A stretch of 64,000 bases of DNA from Ceratodon purpureus (GCA_014871385.1 CM026427.1:14220430-14284429), one strand, 5' to 3'. Shown: positions 12,301 to 25,344, numbered from the stretch's first letter. Made by a program: numbers and translations. Notes: generated from the sequence alone by a model not told the origin.

Positions 12301-13885
12301 TGATACAAGTTTAGAAATATGGGTAAACTTTTGTGATTCCAGAACTGTAGAAGAATGTTCATAGATTCATGAAGGATTATTTTTGCATCAATTGTTTTAA
12401 ATTTTTTGGAATGTTCTTAGAGGAAAGTTGTGAATGTAGGTGTGACAAGTCTTTGTTGCAATTATTAACTGTAAATGTGATCTTTTTATTAAAAAAATTA
12501 ACCATTGTTATTGTATTTGCAGTATGATATGGTGCTCAATAATGGCTCAATTTTCAGCACACAAAATCTATAGCTAACTTAACAGTACAAGAAATTTTAG
12601 TGCATGGAGGAGTGGAAAGATAGAGCAAGTGGAATCTTTATTTTTGTACTCTATTACAATTAGTTATGAAATTTTGAAGTTGCATTTATAGGTGTTATCA
12701 AAATGGTACCCTAAATTGGCACCCTATAATGTTTGCACTAAGTCCATGGTACTATTTGGTTGGGAAGCTATTATGTACTTGTAAGTGAAGATTACTAGAG
12801 GTCCATTATTGGACATGCTCCATTTTAGAGCACTCACTTATAGCACATGTTTGATGGAGTTAGAGAAGTGTAAGATTCGTGCAAACAAATAAAATGCCGC
12901 ATGTCCTTAATGATTATTTCATTTTCTTTATATCTACTTTTTAAATATATTATAATGATACGATCGTTTGATGATCATAAAGTACTATGTATTGTACAAT
13001 ACAAACTTCTCTTATGGAAATTGCCATGAAGTGGATACATAGCACATTAAAGATGGTATTATAACATTTATTCTTAGAAGAGCGACATTTAGCAACATTT
13101 AGATTGAGTGTTATATTGTAATCAAAAATTGAGTACTTATTACCCCATGATGGTGTTTCTTACTCATTAAAAAAAAACAATAATGATAATTATTAAAAAA
13201 TTCACCCTCTGTGATGTTTTTCATTAAGATTTACACTTATGTTGAAATTTTTGGAGATCCATGTCATGAGATAGAGATAATTTTTCTCTAAATGCATTCA
13301 TCTACTTAATGTATAGATTTATATTTTTGTTTCATTTTCTAGTCATGAAATCAAGTGAAGACAACTCATTAATATTCCATAAGTAATAATTTAGTTATTT
13401 AAAGATTAAAACAATAACTAATAAGAACATTAATACCTTAAATAACATTTCTAAATTTATAGACCTAGTACAACATCTTTAAATAACTGAAAAACGTTAT
13501 GGTAGATGAAATTTATTCATTTTTACAACATTTACAAAATGGACTATTCCATCAGAATAGGTATTGAATTCGTTATTGCAACTAAGTCTTTATTTATGAA
13601 GTTTTTCAAAACTTTAAAATGTAGTGAAACTAACTCGGCAAGTTTCAATTTTGAGTTAGGCTTGTTTGCAAAAAAAGGCCATCTGGATGATTGACACTAA
13701 GATTAATCAGTAATAAGCCAAATTTCCCAAAACAAACTTTAAGGTACTCCAAGTTTTACAATTGAGATCTTGGGTAAATTTCAAAAATATTCCAACAAGC
13801 CATTGAAATTTGAACAACAAGTTGAGAACTTGATCCTATAAAATCACTTAAAATGATCTTAATAAGTATAATTTTTGTGAATACA
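12301..13885. other. AT-rich intergenic DNA
   Basis: Strongly AT-rich sequence with many short A and T runs. I see no conserved frame, RNA gene or clear element ends here. Confidence 0.6.
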
Positions 13886-14162
13886 CTACCATATGTTGAT
13901 AGCAAGTTTGTTCATAAATAAATTTAAATCAAGAAAACAAAAAACAAAAATAAATAAATAATAATAAATAATGAGAACTCTGAAGGATAGGAAAACAAAA
14001 ATATGAGAAATGATTTTGATCCATTTAAAGCCATGTGATGCTATTTTAAGTGTTACTTTTAAAATACAAAAACCAATAAAATAAAGATTCTTTATTTTTC
14101 ATAAAGAAATAAAGGTTTTGTTCGAGGGTGAACAAACTTGCTATCGACATACGGTATGGTAG
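13886..14162 (-). mobile_element. MITE with GATAGCAAGTTTGTTCA inverted ends (family M1)
   Basis: The left end reads CTACCATA then TGTTGATAGCAAGTTTG. The reverse complement of the right end reads CTACCATA, then a small insertion, then the same block through GATAGCAAGTTTGTTCA, so the terminal inverted repeats span close to 30 bases. The interior is AT-rich and non-coding. On its minus strand it carries a core like ATGGCTTNNAA that recurs near 16030, 48550, 58050 and 58760. No clear target duplication was found, so the superfamily is unassigned. Confidence 0.7.
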
Positions 14163-15896
14163 CCTAGTTTGACTTCCCATGAACCACTTTGTGATCAGTC
14201 CAGAGATTTCGGGTCAAGGAGTTGGTTGTTAAGGAGGTTTGAGGTTTGTTTCAACATGCTATTGTGGCAATTAGAAGCACAATAGGCCCGAAGAATAGCT
14301 GGGTGGCGCACAGTAAGGTATATTTTGGTGAGCAAACATGAATTTGAGAATGTCCAAGATGCAAACTAATTACCTGTGCCTACCAATGTCAGGGTCTTCT
14401 CCCATTGAGACATTGGTCAATGTTTTCAACTGGCGTAAGGCCTTTGGATGACCATTTCAATTCTTTGTTGCATACATGACACAACAGGCCCTGGTGGACC
14501 ACAAGGGAGGGATCAAATCATGGTATGACCAACCAGGTTATTCCTGGGCCCATGCCTAATTTCCAAACCCTGACAAATCTAAGAAATTCTTGAGACATGA
14601 AAGTGTACTACTAAAACAAGGCAAATCCGTGGTATACATTTTAAAAATCTGTATTTTATTCGAATATTTTGTTCGTGTGGAGTTCAAAATACTAGTTTCA
14701 AAGGGCATAAAAATTCTCTTTCTTTTGCAAATGGGATCCAAAAAAAATGCATTGGTTTGTTAATAGTAACTATACTAATATCTTAAACCAAAATTAAAAA
14801 ACTAAAATTGAAAGTTCAAATTTTCCTTTTACTACTTTTTGGGACCCCAAACCACCTACTTGCATTGTTCATTTCCGGTAATGTGGACTTTTTTCCTAAG
14901 TATTTAGACCTTAGATGCACATGAATTGTTAGATAATAACTCACAAACATTTCTAAAAGTTTTTTTCAGCAATGACCAAATTCTGAAACCAGAATCAAAC
15001 GTTTCTAAAAGTTTATTATACATTCAAAAAGAGGGACTCAATATTTTCATGTACTTCTTTATGTTATGACTCTTAAAGTGACAAAACAAAAATGTTTTGA
15101 GAACCATGATTTATGCAATCAGAGGGGATTTCTTTTCATACAATTATAAAGGTAAATTTTCAAAGCCTATATAAATCCTAAAACAATTATGCTAAGAGTG
15201 AATGGTCCTTTTTGTAATATAGATGTAACTTGAAAACTTGAAGAAGGTAAATATTACAAATATAATTTAACACATAAGTTATAGATTCTAAATCAAAACC
15301 TAAATTTTAGAATATATTTCTTAGGGCAATTGAAAATTATGGATCTTTAATTCTCAAGCCTTAAATAGAAAAACCTTAAATAGGGCGGACCTATCTAGGC
15401 AAACCTTCAAAAAGATTGTAGATTATATGGACCTAATTGACTGCAAACTACCCATGCAGCAGTGGACTCAATTCTCTTTAAATCATAACTGTTGCAAACA
15501 CGTTTAGATAAATTTATCTTTTAAATATGAAAAAAATTAGAATTGAAAATTCTACAACATTCTGAAATTCAAAAAATATTAGAATATTCTAAATCAACTC
15601 TAAACTGCTCAAAAAGGTCCACAAACCACTTTGGACTTCTTGGTCGTTAGAAGTTAACCACCTGAGCAAGAGGTAATATTTACCATCTTATAATACATAA
15701 CATCCAACTAAATACCATGTAATAAGTTTTACTTACATGGTTTTATACAAGTTTTCCTATTACACCAGATGTTTTAAAACTTGTATGAAAGCACCTTGAG
15801 AAAAATAAACATGATCTACTTCAAAGCATAAGGTAACACCTATCTACACCAAAAAATGAAATAACTGAATCCAATTTCAGAATTTAAATTAGTATT
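14163..15896. other. Intergenic DNA with a small GC-richer patch
   Basis: The patch at about 14160-14570 is less AT-rich than its surroundings and gives a short plus-strand reading with a CPRC motif (about 14352), but stops interrupt it and no family is recognisable. The remainder is AT-rich with no gene. Confidence 0.45.
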
Positions 15897-16159
15897 GTAA
15901 TACCATAGCAAGCTTGCCACTTGATGCATGGATATTTATTTAATTTCTAATAATATGATTCGCCTTTCAAAAAATAAATTTCTTAACTTTGGTGGTTTGA
16001 GTATAAAATTTCATTTAAAATTACCTTAGATGGCTAAGAAATAACAAAAGAGCATAAAGTACAATGTCCATTTTTTTCTTTTTTTGATTCTATATTTTTT
16101 CTAAATTATTTTATTTTTAGAATTATTTTTTACCAAACTTGCAGTGGTACTATGGTACG
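15897..16159 (+). mobile_element. MITE, family M1 copy
   Basis: The left end has ACCATAGCAAGCTTGCCACT. The right end, reverse complemented, has ACCATAG followed by CACTGCAAGTTTGG, so the ends are imperfect inverted repeats. The interior carries the family core (AAAATTACCTTAGATGGCTA, then AAGAAATAACAAAA), shared with the copy at 48424. Non-coding. Confidence 0.6.
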
Positions 16160-17692
16160 ATAATAAAATTAGCTTGAACAATGAAATACCTTACAGCTTT
16201 CCGGCAATAAAAGTTAGCCTTAAAAGTGGATTTTATAGCCTTAAAAGTTTGCATTTGATCTTTTTTTTTTTTTTTTTTTTAAAGCAAATGGTGACTTTAT
16301 TCCACAGCAAAAACAAATCAAAGTAACCTGCATTTGATCTTTAAATCACTAAATAAGAACATTTATGTTGAAATATGAATTAAAATGGACTGCAGTATAG
16401 ATGAGTAAAAGCCATACAATTACCGTGACTAAGGTTGAAGCACCCATAACCACCAAAATAAGGGTTTTTGCTTATTTGTGGCAGTTCTATTTTTAGGGAG
16501 TAATTTTCTTGGATCGAAAGATAGTTTTTTTACATAACGCGTATTTTTCCATAATTTAAGTCCTCATAGATTAATAGATACAAATTTTCAAAGTGAAAAG
16601 TAGTGTTTTCCTATAACCCACCTGTAGGTTTCACTAGAAACCACTTCAGTCAATATGTTAAACCACCACACAATTTATTCCAAATTCTACAAATTTATTC
16701 CAAACCCTGGCTTGCCATTGCTTTGCTTGTTTCATGGGTGCTACAGTGGAATGGTGGTGATGGGTTCTAACAAATGGTGGTGCAAGGAAAGTCTACAGTT
16801 TGGCCAAGTGTTATGTGGTGGTAATGGGTACATCAACCTTAATATTTGAACCTCTAACCTTGTCAAAATCATGAAAGTGAACCTTCTTTAATTAATACAT
16901 AGCTGAACCAAAATAGCTTGGCAACAGTTCCGATTTCCAAATAAAAGGCAAATCAGAAGAGGACTTCCTCAAAAGACGAGATTGTACATATATGATATTG
17001 CACCATTCCCCACATCTGACAAGTGTCAAGTGAAAAACCATGACTTCAGATTCCTCATGCAATTGCCATGCATGCCATTATAAGGCCATCCCCCGGAAAC
17101 ATGATGAGCATCTACAGACAGGAAAGTAACCCGGTGAGGGAGTGTACTGTATTGTCCATAGCAGACACAACTGTGTGTTTCTGTGTACCGGAAGGCGGAA
17201 GCGCACAACTTGTCAAATAATGCAACCGAACAAAATTAGGTTTGATGTGCTACCTATAATATACAGTACATTTTTCTGAGTGGAGCAGCACGGCCAACTC
17301 AAAGTGTAAAGATGGCTGGACCAGTCTATGGTACCGTAGTCATTAATCAGAAAGTGGGCTTGGGTTCATAAGGAATAGCAAGACAAAACGGAGGAGGGAA
17401 AGGTGGAAAATACAAGAGAAAAAGAGTGTCCTTACATATCAATTAGGTTTTATTGTTTCTTGGACTCCTTTGCATCACTCAAATAGCAAAACATCACTTA
17501 CCATCCATTGCAAATTTAGAGTTTTTCTTGGTAGCCATGTCTATTATGTTATTACACATGTCCAAGCCTTGACAATCATTTTTTATTTTCATTTTTTTTT
17601 GATGCAAAAAGAAAAATCCATTGCAAGAGAAAATAGAATTACAAGCCCACTTAACAATCATTTTTTGTATGCATGCCAATTGAAGTTCAATA
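16160..17692. other. Intergenic DNA with a T20 tract
   Basis: A run of about 20 T lies at 16261-16280 and is followed by a stretch that resembles flanks of other poly-T tracts in the window. A GC-richer patch at about 16990-17340 has no frame that I can assign. The rest is AT-rich. Confidence 0.5.
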
Positions 17693-18117
17693 CAGTCAAA
17701 CCTTGATAAGTGTTAACAGTTGGGAGCATACTTTTTGTTAACACTTAGGGAATAGTAACATTTATCTTTTATTTTATGAAATTATCTTTTACTTTGTGGA
17801 CTTATCTTTTACTTTATGAACTTAAAATATATGATATTTTACTTTATGATCTTAAAAATACATGTACCAATCAATTTGTTTCGAAAATGGAAACTAGAAA
17901 CTATTGCTTGACCTCAAAGTTATCTCCCTCCAAACTATAAAGTCCTTTTTTAGAAAGTTATCACTTGTCGAGGTAAAATTAACAAAGTTCCGAGCACAAC
18001 ATTACATAACACTTAACGCATAACACTTACTAGTCTTAATTTTAAGGGAGCAAAAATCTCCATAACACATATAGAGTTTTAACACTTATTGAGGTAACAC
18101 TTATCGAGGTTTAACCG
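17693..18117. mobile_element. Pogo/Tc1-mariner-like MITE with TA target site
   Basis: The left end is CAGTCAAACCTTGATAAGTG. The reverse complement of the right end is CGGTTAAACCTCGATAAGTG, about 17 of 20 matching, and both continue with TTA. Both ends are flanked by TA (17691-17692 and 18118-18119), the target duplication of the Tc1/mariner superfamily. The CAGT-AAACCT-ATAA pattern is typical of plant pogo-like MITEs such as Lemi1. TAACACTTA-type motifs repeat inside both ends. The 425-bp body has no transposase frame, so it is non-autonomous. Confidence 0.85.
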
Positions 18118-18119
18118 TA

Positions 18120-19962
18120 TCAAAGTGACTTTGTTTTTAAAACACATAGCACAAAAACGCAAAGTGTTGATTTGCACATGGATACCTATCTATAATGTAG
18201 ATGGCAGGGCAATAAGTCAATCTGTTGTTGTATGGTTTTCTACAGTTGCCAAATTCTTGTGTGTGTTTATGTTGAAAAGGAATTGCCAATTTCTTGCGTG
18301 AGTTCATGTTGAGAAGGTGTTATAGACTTGTTAAAGATGTTCGAACTGCAAAGTTTTGCAAAAGTTACCATACTTTAGAGGCAGCTTCAACCAAAAATGA
18401 CTCCAAATAAAAATGTTGGATAAAAAGAATATTATGTTGCTAATTTGTCAGAAAACCATGAAAAAGAATTAGATGAACGATGAATTATCTTAAAATTGAA
18501 CACATGAACTACAAGCAAAATAAATGAACCCCTAAAGGACTATGAGGACCAAAACAATTCTTTGCGGATTTTGGTCAGGTACCTATGATTGCAATAAAAA
18601 AAATCTTTCATTGAATTTTTTGATAAAGGTAGATATTTGCAAATGATACAAAAAGCCATATTTTGAAGGCACTTGCCAAAACTCTTAACAAAAATAACTT
18701 TGAAGATTCATCTTGAATTCAATTTTAGAAATTTCAAATTAAAAAAAATGGAAAAGTTTAAATTGTTTCCTTTAACACTCTCACTGTTGGAGTTAATATT
18801 ATTGTATCTTAAGCCAACAAAATTAGTGACATTTTTTTAATTATCATATTATACCTCTATCAACCTTATATTCTTTCGAAAGGCAAATATCGAAGTTTCT
18901 TATTTTGAGTTTTTTTTGGTGAATATTCAAGTCATTTACTTATCACAATACCAATTTTTTCAATTGAAAACACAATGCCATATTTTTTGAAAATTAAAGA
19001 CATCTGAATTTTGAGCTTTAGCAGAAATTGTAAATAACTTTTTTTAGTGTTGAGGGGCTAAGAACTTGCAATTTGTTTTTATTCCAACCCTGCATCTTTA
19101 ACATGGAGCCTTTTACTATGTCAACTATAAGATCATATGGTTGGATTTATTAAAAAAATGTAACCTTGTTAAAAGAATTAACTTGCTTTACAAAAAAGGT
19201 ATTAAATTACAATTTTGAAGGAAAAGTATTTTAGTCCTTTAGAAATCAAAATGTTATGAGGGATCACATGAAGTCTACTAAAATATCAAACTTTCAATGA
19301 AACTTCTGAATCATCAATTGCAGATGAAAGTTGAACTTAAAGTTATTTATTTCCTACAAAGTCGGATTTCAAAAAATACTTTTTTTTATTGCCAGATACA
19401 AAAATTTGGAATTAATTAATATTTCAACGAAGGAGTGATGAAGCTACTCCTAAAATATGGTAGTTTGTGGTATAGTTGTCTCTTCATTTGCCATTTTTAC
19501 AAAGGCAACTAACAAATGGGTAGTTTTTGATAATATTATGATCTAGATACCAAAGCAAAACAAAAGAAGAAACTTGATATATGAAAGGTATTTGATGAAC
19601 ACTAATAGTATACTTATTATTGGTAATAGACATGAAGGATCTCAGTCACAAAAGTTTAAGAAAAAACAATTTGAAGGCCAAAATGATGAAGCAACAACAA
19701 AATACTCTTTCGAAATACTATGTGTTTACTTCACATATTATATAATTATTTTTTTTTACAGATGTCAAAATGAAGGCTTTTATCATGCATTATATAAAAA
19801 ATTATCCATGGATTCAAGGTAGTTTTGGAATTAAAACAACATGAATGTATACTTGTGCATAGAACATGTGGAAAATTATAGTTCTTATTTCCTATTAAGT
19901 TTGAGATGTTACTTAATACTAAATGCAACAAACCATACTACTATCACCAAGGTTTAATTATT
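18120..19962. other. AT-rich intergenic DNA
   Basis: AT-rich with many poly-A and poly-T runs; no conserved frame, RNA gene or clear element boundary found. Confidence 0.55.
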
Positions 19963-20198
19963 AACCCCTAAAATTCTACAAAATCCAAAGTGGATTGCAG
20001 GGAACTTCAACAAGCTACCACAGTTAGGATTTTTTATATTTCTTGACAAGATTTTTTTTAGTGAACATGACAAATCATAATCTTTACGGGGTTGAAATTT
20101 CAACATTTAAAAAAATAAAAATAAAATAGAGTTTTTTTTAAATTTTCAGCATTTTAGAAGTGAAAATTGGCAAAAATGGGCTTGGAATTTTAGGGGTT
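19963..20198. mobile_element. Short inverted-repeat element with AACCCCTA ends (family M2)
   Basis: The left end AACCCCTAAAATTC is matched exactly by the reverse complement of the right end (14 of 14). The 236-bp interior is AT-rich and non-coding. Two larger elements at 30701-31546 and 49986-50905 have the same terminal AACCCCTA. No convincing target duplication is visible. Confidence 0.6.
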
Positions 20199-21434
20199 GA
20201 TGATATAACTAATTCATCTATTACAATTTTTTACAATAACATATAAATAGTATCACTTACTTATATGAATAGTGTGGATATTTTTTACTCTAAATACTTT
20301 ATGATCGTAGCTATCGTCTCTAGTCCACCTATTTTTGTTTGTGATAATAATTTATAGTATCTAATTACCGTGTCTTTACCAAGGTTGAGAGAACATGTAT
20401 GAATGGATACCTTGAATATGATTAAATGCCAGATTTAAGACATTTGTGGATAAGGGTAAGATATTTAAAAGAAAAAGAAATTTTGATCTATGGAGGAGAC
20501 GTGATTTAAGTGTTTGTTCATTCCACCCCAATGCCCAGGGGAGAAATGAAGATTGATATCTCAAATCTAGCAAATGGCTACATTTGGTGTGTCCTTGACC
20601 CATATCCTCCCAAGACTGGTCTGCACATGTGCAAGAAGTAACGCAGAGGTCAGACTGGAAGTTGCTGGCATTATTTTTTTTATCAGGAAATGTCTCTCAT
20701 GTTATTATTTTTTTCTCATTGTTGACCTTTCATCATGGTCCATTGTGAACAGGCACCATTTTCATCTCCTAAAGTATTGTATGAGCTTCAATTTCAGTTG
20801 AGAGCCAATCAGTTCATGCCACTTGTTTGGAGTAACTTTCATACTGTTCAACTTGGAGCAAATATTGACTTCCATTGTACAGTAGAAGTTGTCCCCACCC
20901 ATTCCTTTGATACATGACTACCACATGTCCACACTAGATATCTCTCAAAAAAAGTCCCGGAATGGCGCTCTTCCTGCAATGCAAAGTTGCAATTGAGGCT
21001 AGCCTATAATACATGTTCTGTTTGAGGGGACTACTAAGTTAGTACGGTGTGTGAGAAAAGTCAGGCCGCACAAATTCAGTTGATGATTCCGTCCGGAAAT
21101 TCCAGTATGCTGGATAAAATGCAAACGCAACATGTGCTGTAGCACCTGCTAGTGGGGATACAGATGTGCAGCATAGTTCGTTCATTCTGTTTAGTGGTGA
21201 AACAAATGAAATTCCTGGAATGGGGGAGGAGTCAGAAGAACACAAAAAGTTAAGAGTCTTTAGAGCCCATGGTACTCTAGGATTTTGGAAGAGAAGGGAT
21301 TCGTTGAATTTTTGCTATGAAGTGAAGCACGTCCTTGGGTTCAGAAATCTATTTTAGCAACACCCTACCAATTTTCAATGACCCATGTCTTAATTAACTT
21401 TGTAGAGAATTGGTGACAATAACTTACTCCATAG
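20199..21434. other. Intergenic DNA, partly GC-richer
   Basis: About 20470-20530 is a diverged copy of 22820-22880 (both with GGAGGAGAC, then TTAAGTGT, then TGTTC). The patch at 20580-21300 is less AT-rich and holds only short frames without recognisable domains. Confidence 0.45.
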
Positions 21435-22226
21435 CACTAGTGGGAAGATGGTAAAGGTTACCCGTAGAAATGTATCCCAAGTACACCGAACTTAACACCA
21501 AAAATGAGTTAATTTTGGGTGGAAAACATCGGTGTAGAGATGATACTGTTTGGTGTAGTTGGTCATTTGATAGGCCTATTTTGGCCAATTCTGATGAATT
21601 CTCTTTACATTTTGCGGTCCCACCGGCAAACTATTTTGTTTGGTTTCACGTGGGTAACAACAATTTTGTTGTATTTCACATAAATTATCTTTGCTTTGCT
21701 TGGTAAATGTACAATGTCGACTTGGATGGATGAAGGTGGATTCAAGTTAGATTTAGTTTCGATGAACACAACATGTCAGTGAATAGAATCTCGTGTAAAG
21801 CGAAGGAACATATTGCTCTGTGATGATAATATGGTTGCGTGGGAAGAGAATAGTGAGTAGGAGTTTGTATATTAGAGGAGCGAAATGGGATGCGCAATGC
21901 TTGTGTGACTTCTCCAGTGAATAGGACAACCAGTGAACAATAGCTTGTGGGGGTGAACCGAAAATCGAACGTCTTTTCATTGGATAGGGATGTGACACGC
22001 CTAAGCAATTTGAGATTTATGAGGACCCCACAAATGCCAAAGGTAATCACACTCAAAAAATCCTTTGTCCAATGGAGTGAGCCAATCAGAATAGACTTTA
22101 CACCAGTTTGTTATTTCAGTGTAAACTTCAGTATAGTTGTACGTTGTTTCTACTAGTGCGGTATATTGGTGTTCACTAGCTTATTAGTATACTCGTTGGT
22201 CATTCTACACCATCTTTCCACTAGTG
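21435..22226. mobile_element. CACTA-like non-autonomous element
   Basis: The left end is CACTAGTGGGAAGATGGT and the reverse complement of the right end is CACTAGTGGAAAGATGGT, differing at one of 18 positions. Ends starting CACTA define the CMC/EnSpm superfamily. ACACC and GGTGT motifs recur near both ends, as subterminal repeats do in that group, and a further CACTAGTAG motif lies inside the right end (22150-22158, minus strand). Flanking triplets are TAG and GAG, so the expected 3-bp duplication is imperfect. The 792-bp body has no transposase frame. Confidence 0.75.
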
Positions 22227-23039
22227 GAGAAACTAGATTACAAGGTTTAAAGTCCCCGTGATTGTGTAAAAAGTAGGTTATAAGGTTCAAATTCACCATA
22301 TTGGACATTGAAAATCTCAAATCTACAAAGTTATAATATTTTCTATCACAAATCACTTGAATCTATCGAAGGCTGAAAATCCCACCAATTTTTAAATATA
22401 GTAATTGCATGAAAGAGTTGTACACAATTTCTTATGATTTTACAACTCTTAGTTACTGCATAAACAACCAAGCAAATAAATTTGAACATTTAACAAAATA
22501 AGCACTGTTTGCAAAGACAAATATTGCCATTTATGACATAATGAATAAAATTTTAATCTCAAAATTCAATAACTTATTAAAATATGATTACCTTACAGCG
22601 ATTAAAAAAATATCATAAATTATGTATTATTACATAGGTATTAAAGGTGTTTGTCATCTCTGACATCATATACTTAATGTTATGGGGTATATATATATAT
22701 ATAAATATATAAATGGATCTAATTTTAGAAAACATTGTATATATAATTTGGACATTTCTAGACTTCAAATGTCACAAATACGATTTCCCATAAACTTGAA
22801 GCAAATTCAAATTCCAAGAGAGAGAAACTTTGGTCTCCGGAGGAGACCGACGTGAATTAAGTGTCTGTTCGATCTACCTCCAATTCAAAGCCCACATGAC
22901 AAAGGGTATGGAAGTAAAGACCTACTCCCCCCATTCGAGAGTAAATACTTTAGTCACAAGTAACCAATAACAAGAAACCAGTCAAACGGGCGTATATGAT
23001 AGTTTGGAGTGATAGTTTGGACACCAAGCCACGAGCTTA
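22227..23039. other. AT-rich intergenic DNA with short TA run
   Basis: Includes a (TA) run at about 22688-22712 and the second copy of the short dispersed repeat at about 22820-22880. No gene is visible. Confidence 0.5.
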
Positions 23040-23235
23040 TTGTTAAATGGAGGTGATCGCTTGTCTCATGTAACTGGTCCGGATTCAAACCCTGGTGGAT
23101 TCGTTTGAGCAGATGTGGGAGATGAAGTGGCTCGGTACTGCTGAGTGAGCGTCAATGTGAAACTTCATAGCCCATCCCGGATAACATCTGACTACTTAGG
23201 AGTGCCTCAGACGGAGATTGTAAAATGACGAGTGT
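23040..23235 (+). mobile_element. tRNA-derived SINE-like sequence (tentative)
   Basis: The stretch contains GGATTCAAACCCTGG at about 23081-23095, close to a pol III B box (GGTTCGANNCC type), preceded by a GGAGGTGATCGC block that could be a decayed A box. Composition is richer in GC than the flanks. It does not fold into a tRNA by eye and no target duplication was found. Confidence 0.25.
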
Positions 23236-23254
23236 AGGAGTTTGCCGAATGCTG

Positions 23255-23890
23255 TCATATGCAACCAAAAACAAGTTGACCAACCATAACGTGGATAGGC
23301 ATAAACCATTGCTTATGGGCGAAACTACTACTAGTGGACGCTTTCATTGCATTGGAAAAATCTACTGTAAGCTTGGTCCTGAAGGCTTCAGAGGTGTGCA
23401 TGTTTGGCAAAAGCCACTCGACGTCGTTGAAACCAAGGAGCGAGATTGATTCTACCTTCCCGTACAACGTAGGCACTGCCTGAGGGAAATATACACCACC
23501 AAGGAAGAATGTACCTTTGTCCAACAAGTTTGTATGGCTTCGACCATTCCGCGTCGCCTCCCCAATCTCAGCATGGAGCACAAGAATGGGACCAACGATA
23601 AATGTGGGACGCACCCAATCATCAAAAAGCAAGGAATATAGGTAGTTGGCCATGCACATGGCCTATATGCTGCCACCGCGGATCCAAGCGTAGATGGCGA
23701 GGCTACTACGCATGCCACACAAACACCTTATCAAGGTTGCTTGCTCTATACACACCAAGTTTTCAGGAAAAATCCATGATCTACTTTTTGAAGGCTCCTC
23801 AAAAATTATCTCCACCATGCCGCCTTGCATCTCTACCCCAAGGCCCCTCTGACTTTGGTTGCAGCATAACCCATGAATCCCGATCCAGCC
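23255..23890 (-). pseudogene. Decayed minus-strand coding sequence, family unknown
   Basis: One frame on the minus strand stays open for about 210 codons from near 23890 to the stop just below 23255, broken only by a TAG at 23663-23665. It reads smoothly on both sides of that stop, with segments such as MVEIIFEEPSKSRSWIF before it and FDDWVRPTFIVGPI and LLGFNDVEWLLPNMHTSEAF after it. GC content is well above the surrounding desert. The composition looks like real globular protein, but I recognise no domain. It may be a transposon remnant or a dead cellular gene fragment. A stop just upstream suggests a further frameshift at the 5' side. Confidence 0.45.
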
Positions 23891-24349
23891 TCATTGGAAT
23901 GCAATTGCCATGGACGTCTTGATTATTATGCAAAATTGCGCTCTGAACTAGAGATTTTGGCCGTCTAGCCATGCTTCCCTTAACCCCAAAGTATTGAAAG
24001 ACACAGTATGGAACTATAACATCTACCTTTCATACCAACAACCGCCAGAGAATGTACTGCCAGCAAACGGAAAAATAACATTTGCAGAGTTTAAGCACTT
24101 GATGACAACAAACTCCACAGTATGTAATTAAAGATGAAGTTTTCATAATCCTGCGTAGTCACAACGTTGCCCCTAGGAGGTAACGAAGCCTGGATTATGT
24201 CAAGCTAGAGAGTTGAAAAAAAGCAGAAAAGTTACCTAGTTTTGCAGCTCGCTAGTAGCGAAGGGCACATTATGTTGCCAGCAAAGAAAGCCGTACTTCC
24301 ACCCTAAATCAAGATGTCCTCGAAGTGTGAAAACTTTCTATCTATACGG

Positions 24350-24456
24350 CACTTAATTTCCCAAATCACGTGGACACCTGCAGCACTAACTCCTACTGGC
24401 TGCACTCAATTTCCCAAATTATGTGGACACCTCGCAACACTAACTTTTGCTGGATG
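24350..24456. repeat. Two-copy tandem repeat, unit about 53 bp
   Basis: Copy 1 (24350-24402) and copy 2 (24403-24456) both run CACT, AATTTCCCAAAT, GTGGACACCT, then CACTAACT, and end with CTGG. They differ at scattered positions, so the duplication is not recent. Confidence 0.75.
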
Positions 24457-24581
24457 CACCCCTATTGACCAATGCTCCCATAGATTGACACTAATTTTTG
24501 TGAACCGCCAGCATTCTACGAAGCATTTGGACGACCACTAGAGTGAACTCCAATATAGGGCGAGTTGCAGTAACCGTTGGC

Positions 24582-25052
24582 AGCATGTTGCCCAAACAAC
24601 TTCGGTTGAAGGTGGAGCATCACACATCATCGGTTAAGGTAGATGGGCTCACTCGTAATTCTTTCCTTGAATGCGATGCTAGAAATCTTTACTGTCATGA
24701 GCTGCGCCGCTCAAAATGTGTGGGCAGCAACAGCGCATGTTGTCAGCTCCGACACCATAGCAACTCGGTACACACGCGCTTCCTCGAGGTGATTGGTTCA
24801 AGCCCTTTAGCCCGTAGCGATGGCACCTTTGGTGCCACCGTCAAAAGTGCACGGGCACTTCCATTTTTTTTTCTCATGTGCAATTGTCAAAGGCCCCTTT
24901 GTGACCACAATTTTCCCTTAATGTGGATCTCATATATAGTCCAAGAGTGTGGACATCTTGGACAAAGGAAAAAAATGTGTACGTTGTACACCATGAAGAA
25001 GGAAACAAATGTGACAACGGAGTGCATTTCTCTTACGCACTTGGCCATTTAA
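24582..25052 (+). other. Open frame of 156 codons, no recognised family
   Basis: An ATG-initiated frame in a GC-richer patch. The product is rich in His, Cys and Arg and has no domain that I can name. It could be chance or a piece of the same decayed element as 23255-23890. The rest of 23890-25300 shows no gene. Confidence 0.15.
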
Positions 25053-25344
25053 ACCTACAACTTACTAATTTTATTATCTGACTTCTTTATATTTATCATT
25101 TTACACAAGTTTTTCTATCTACTATTCTTGGTTGCCATTTTTGTATATTAAATTAACATCAACCATAATCAATCGGTCATCTCTAGCCTTGGTTTTAATA
25201 GACATTATCGTGTTCACCTTGAGAATTTTTCTGACTACCACAATTTTTATTCAACCACTCAAATGTAGTTGTTGCTAGGTAGCCATTGCTACCACGCTCA
25301 TCTTAATAATTGTTCTTGTATCTTAATAATTGTACTTTACTCGT

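Noticed and set aside
14340-14560. Zinc-knuckle or zinc-finger coding remnant (CPRC motif)
   Set aside because: The motif is isolated, stops follow, and the Cys spacing does not match a known finger.
23040-23235. Functional tRNA gene
   Set aside because: A B-box-like motif is present, but no cloverleaf with paired acceptor and anticodon stems can be drawn by eye. It is kept only as a tentative SINE.
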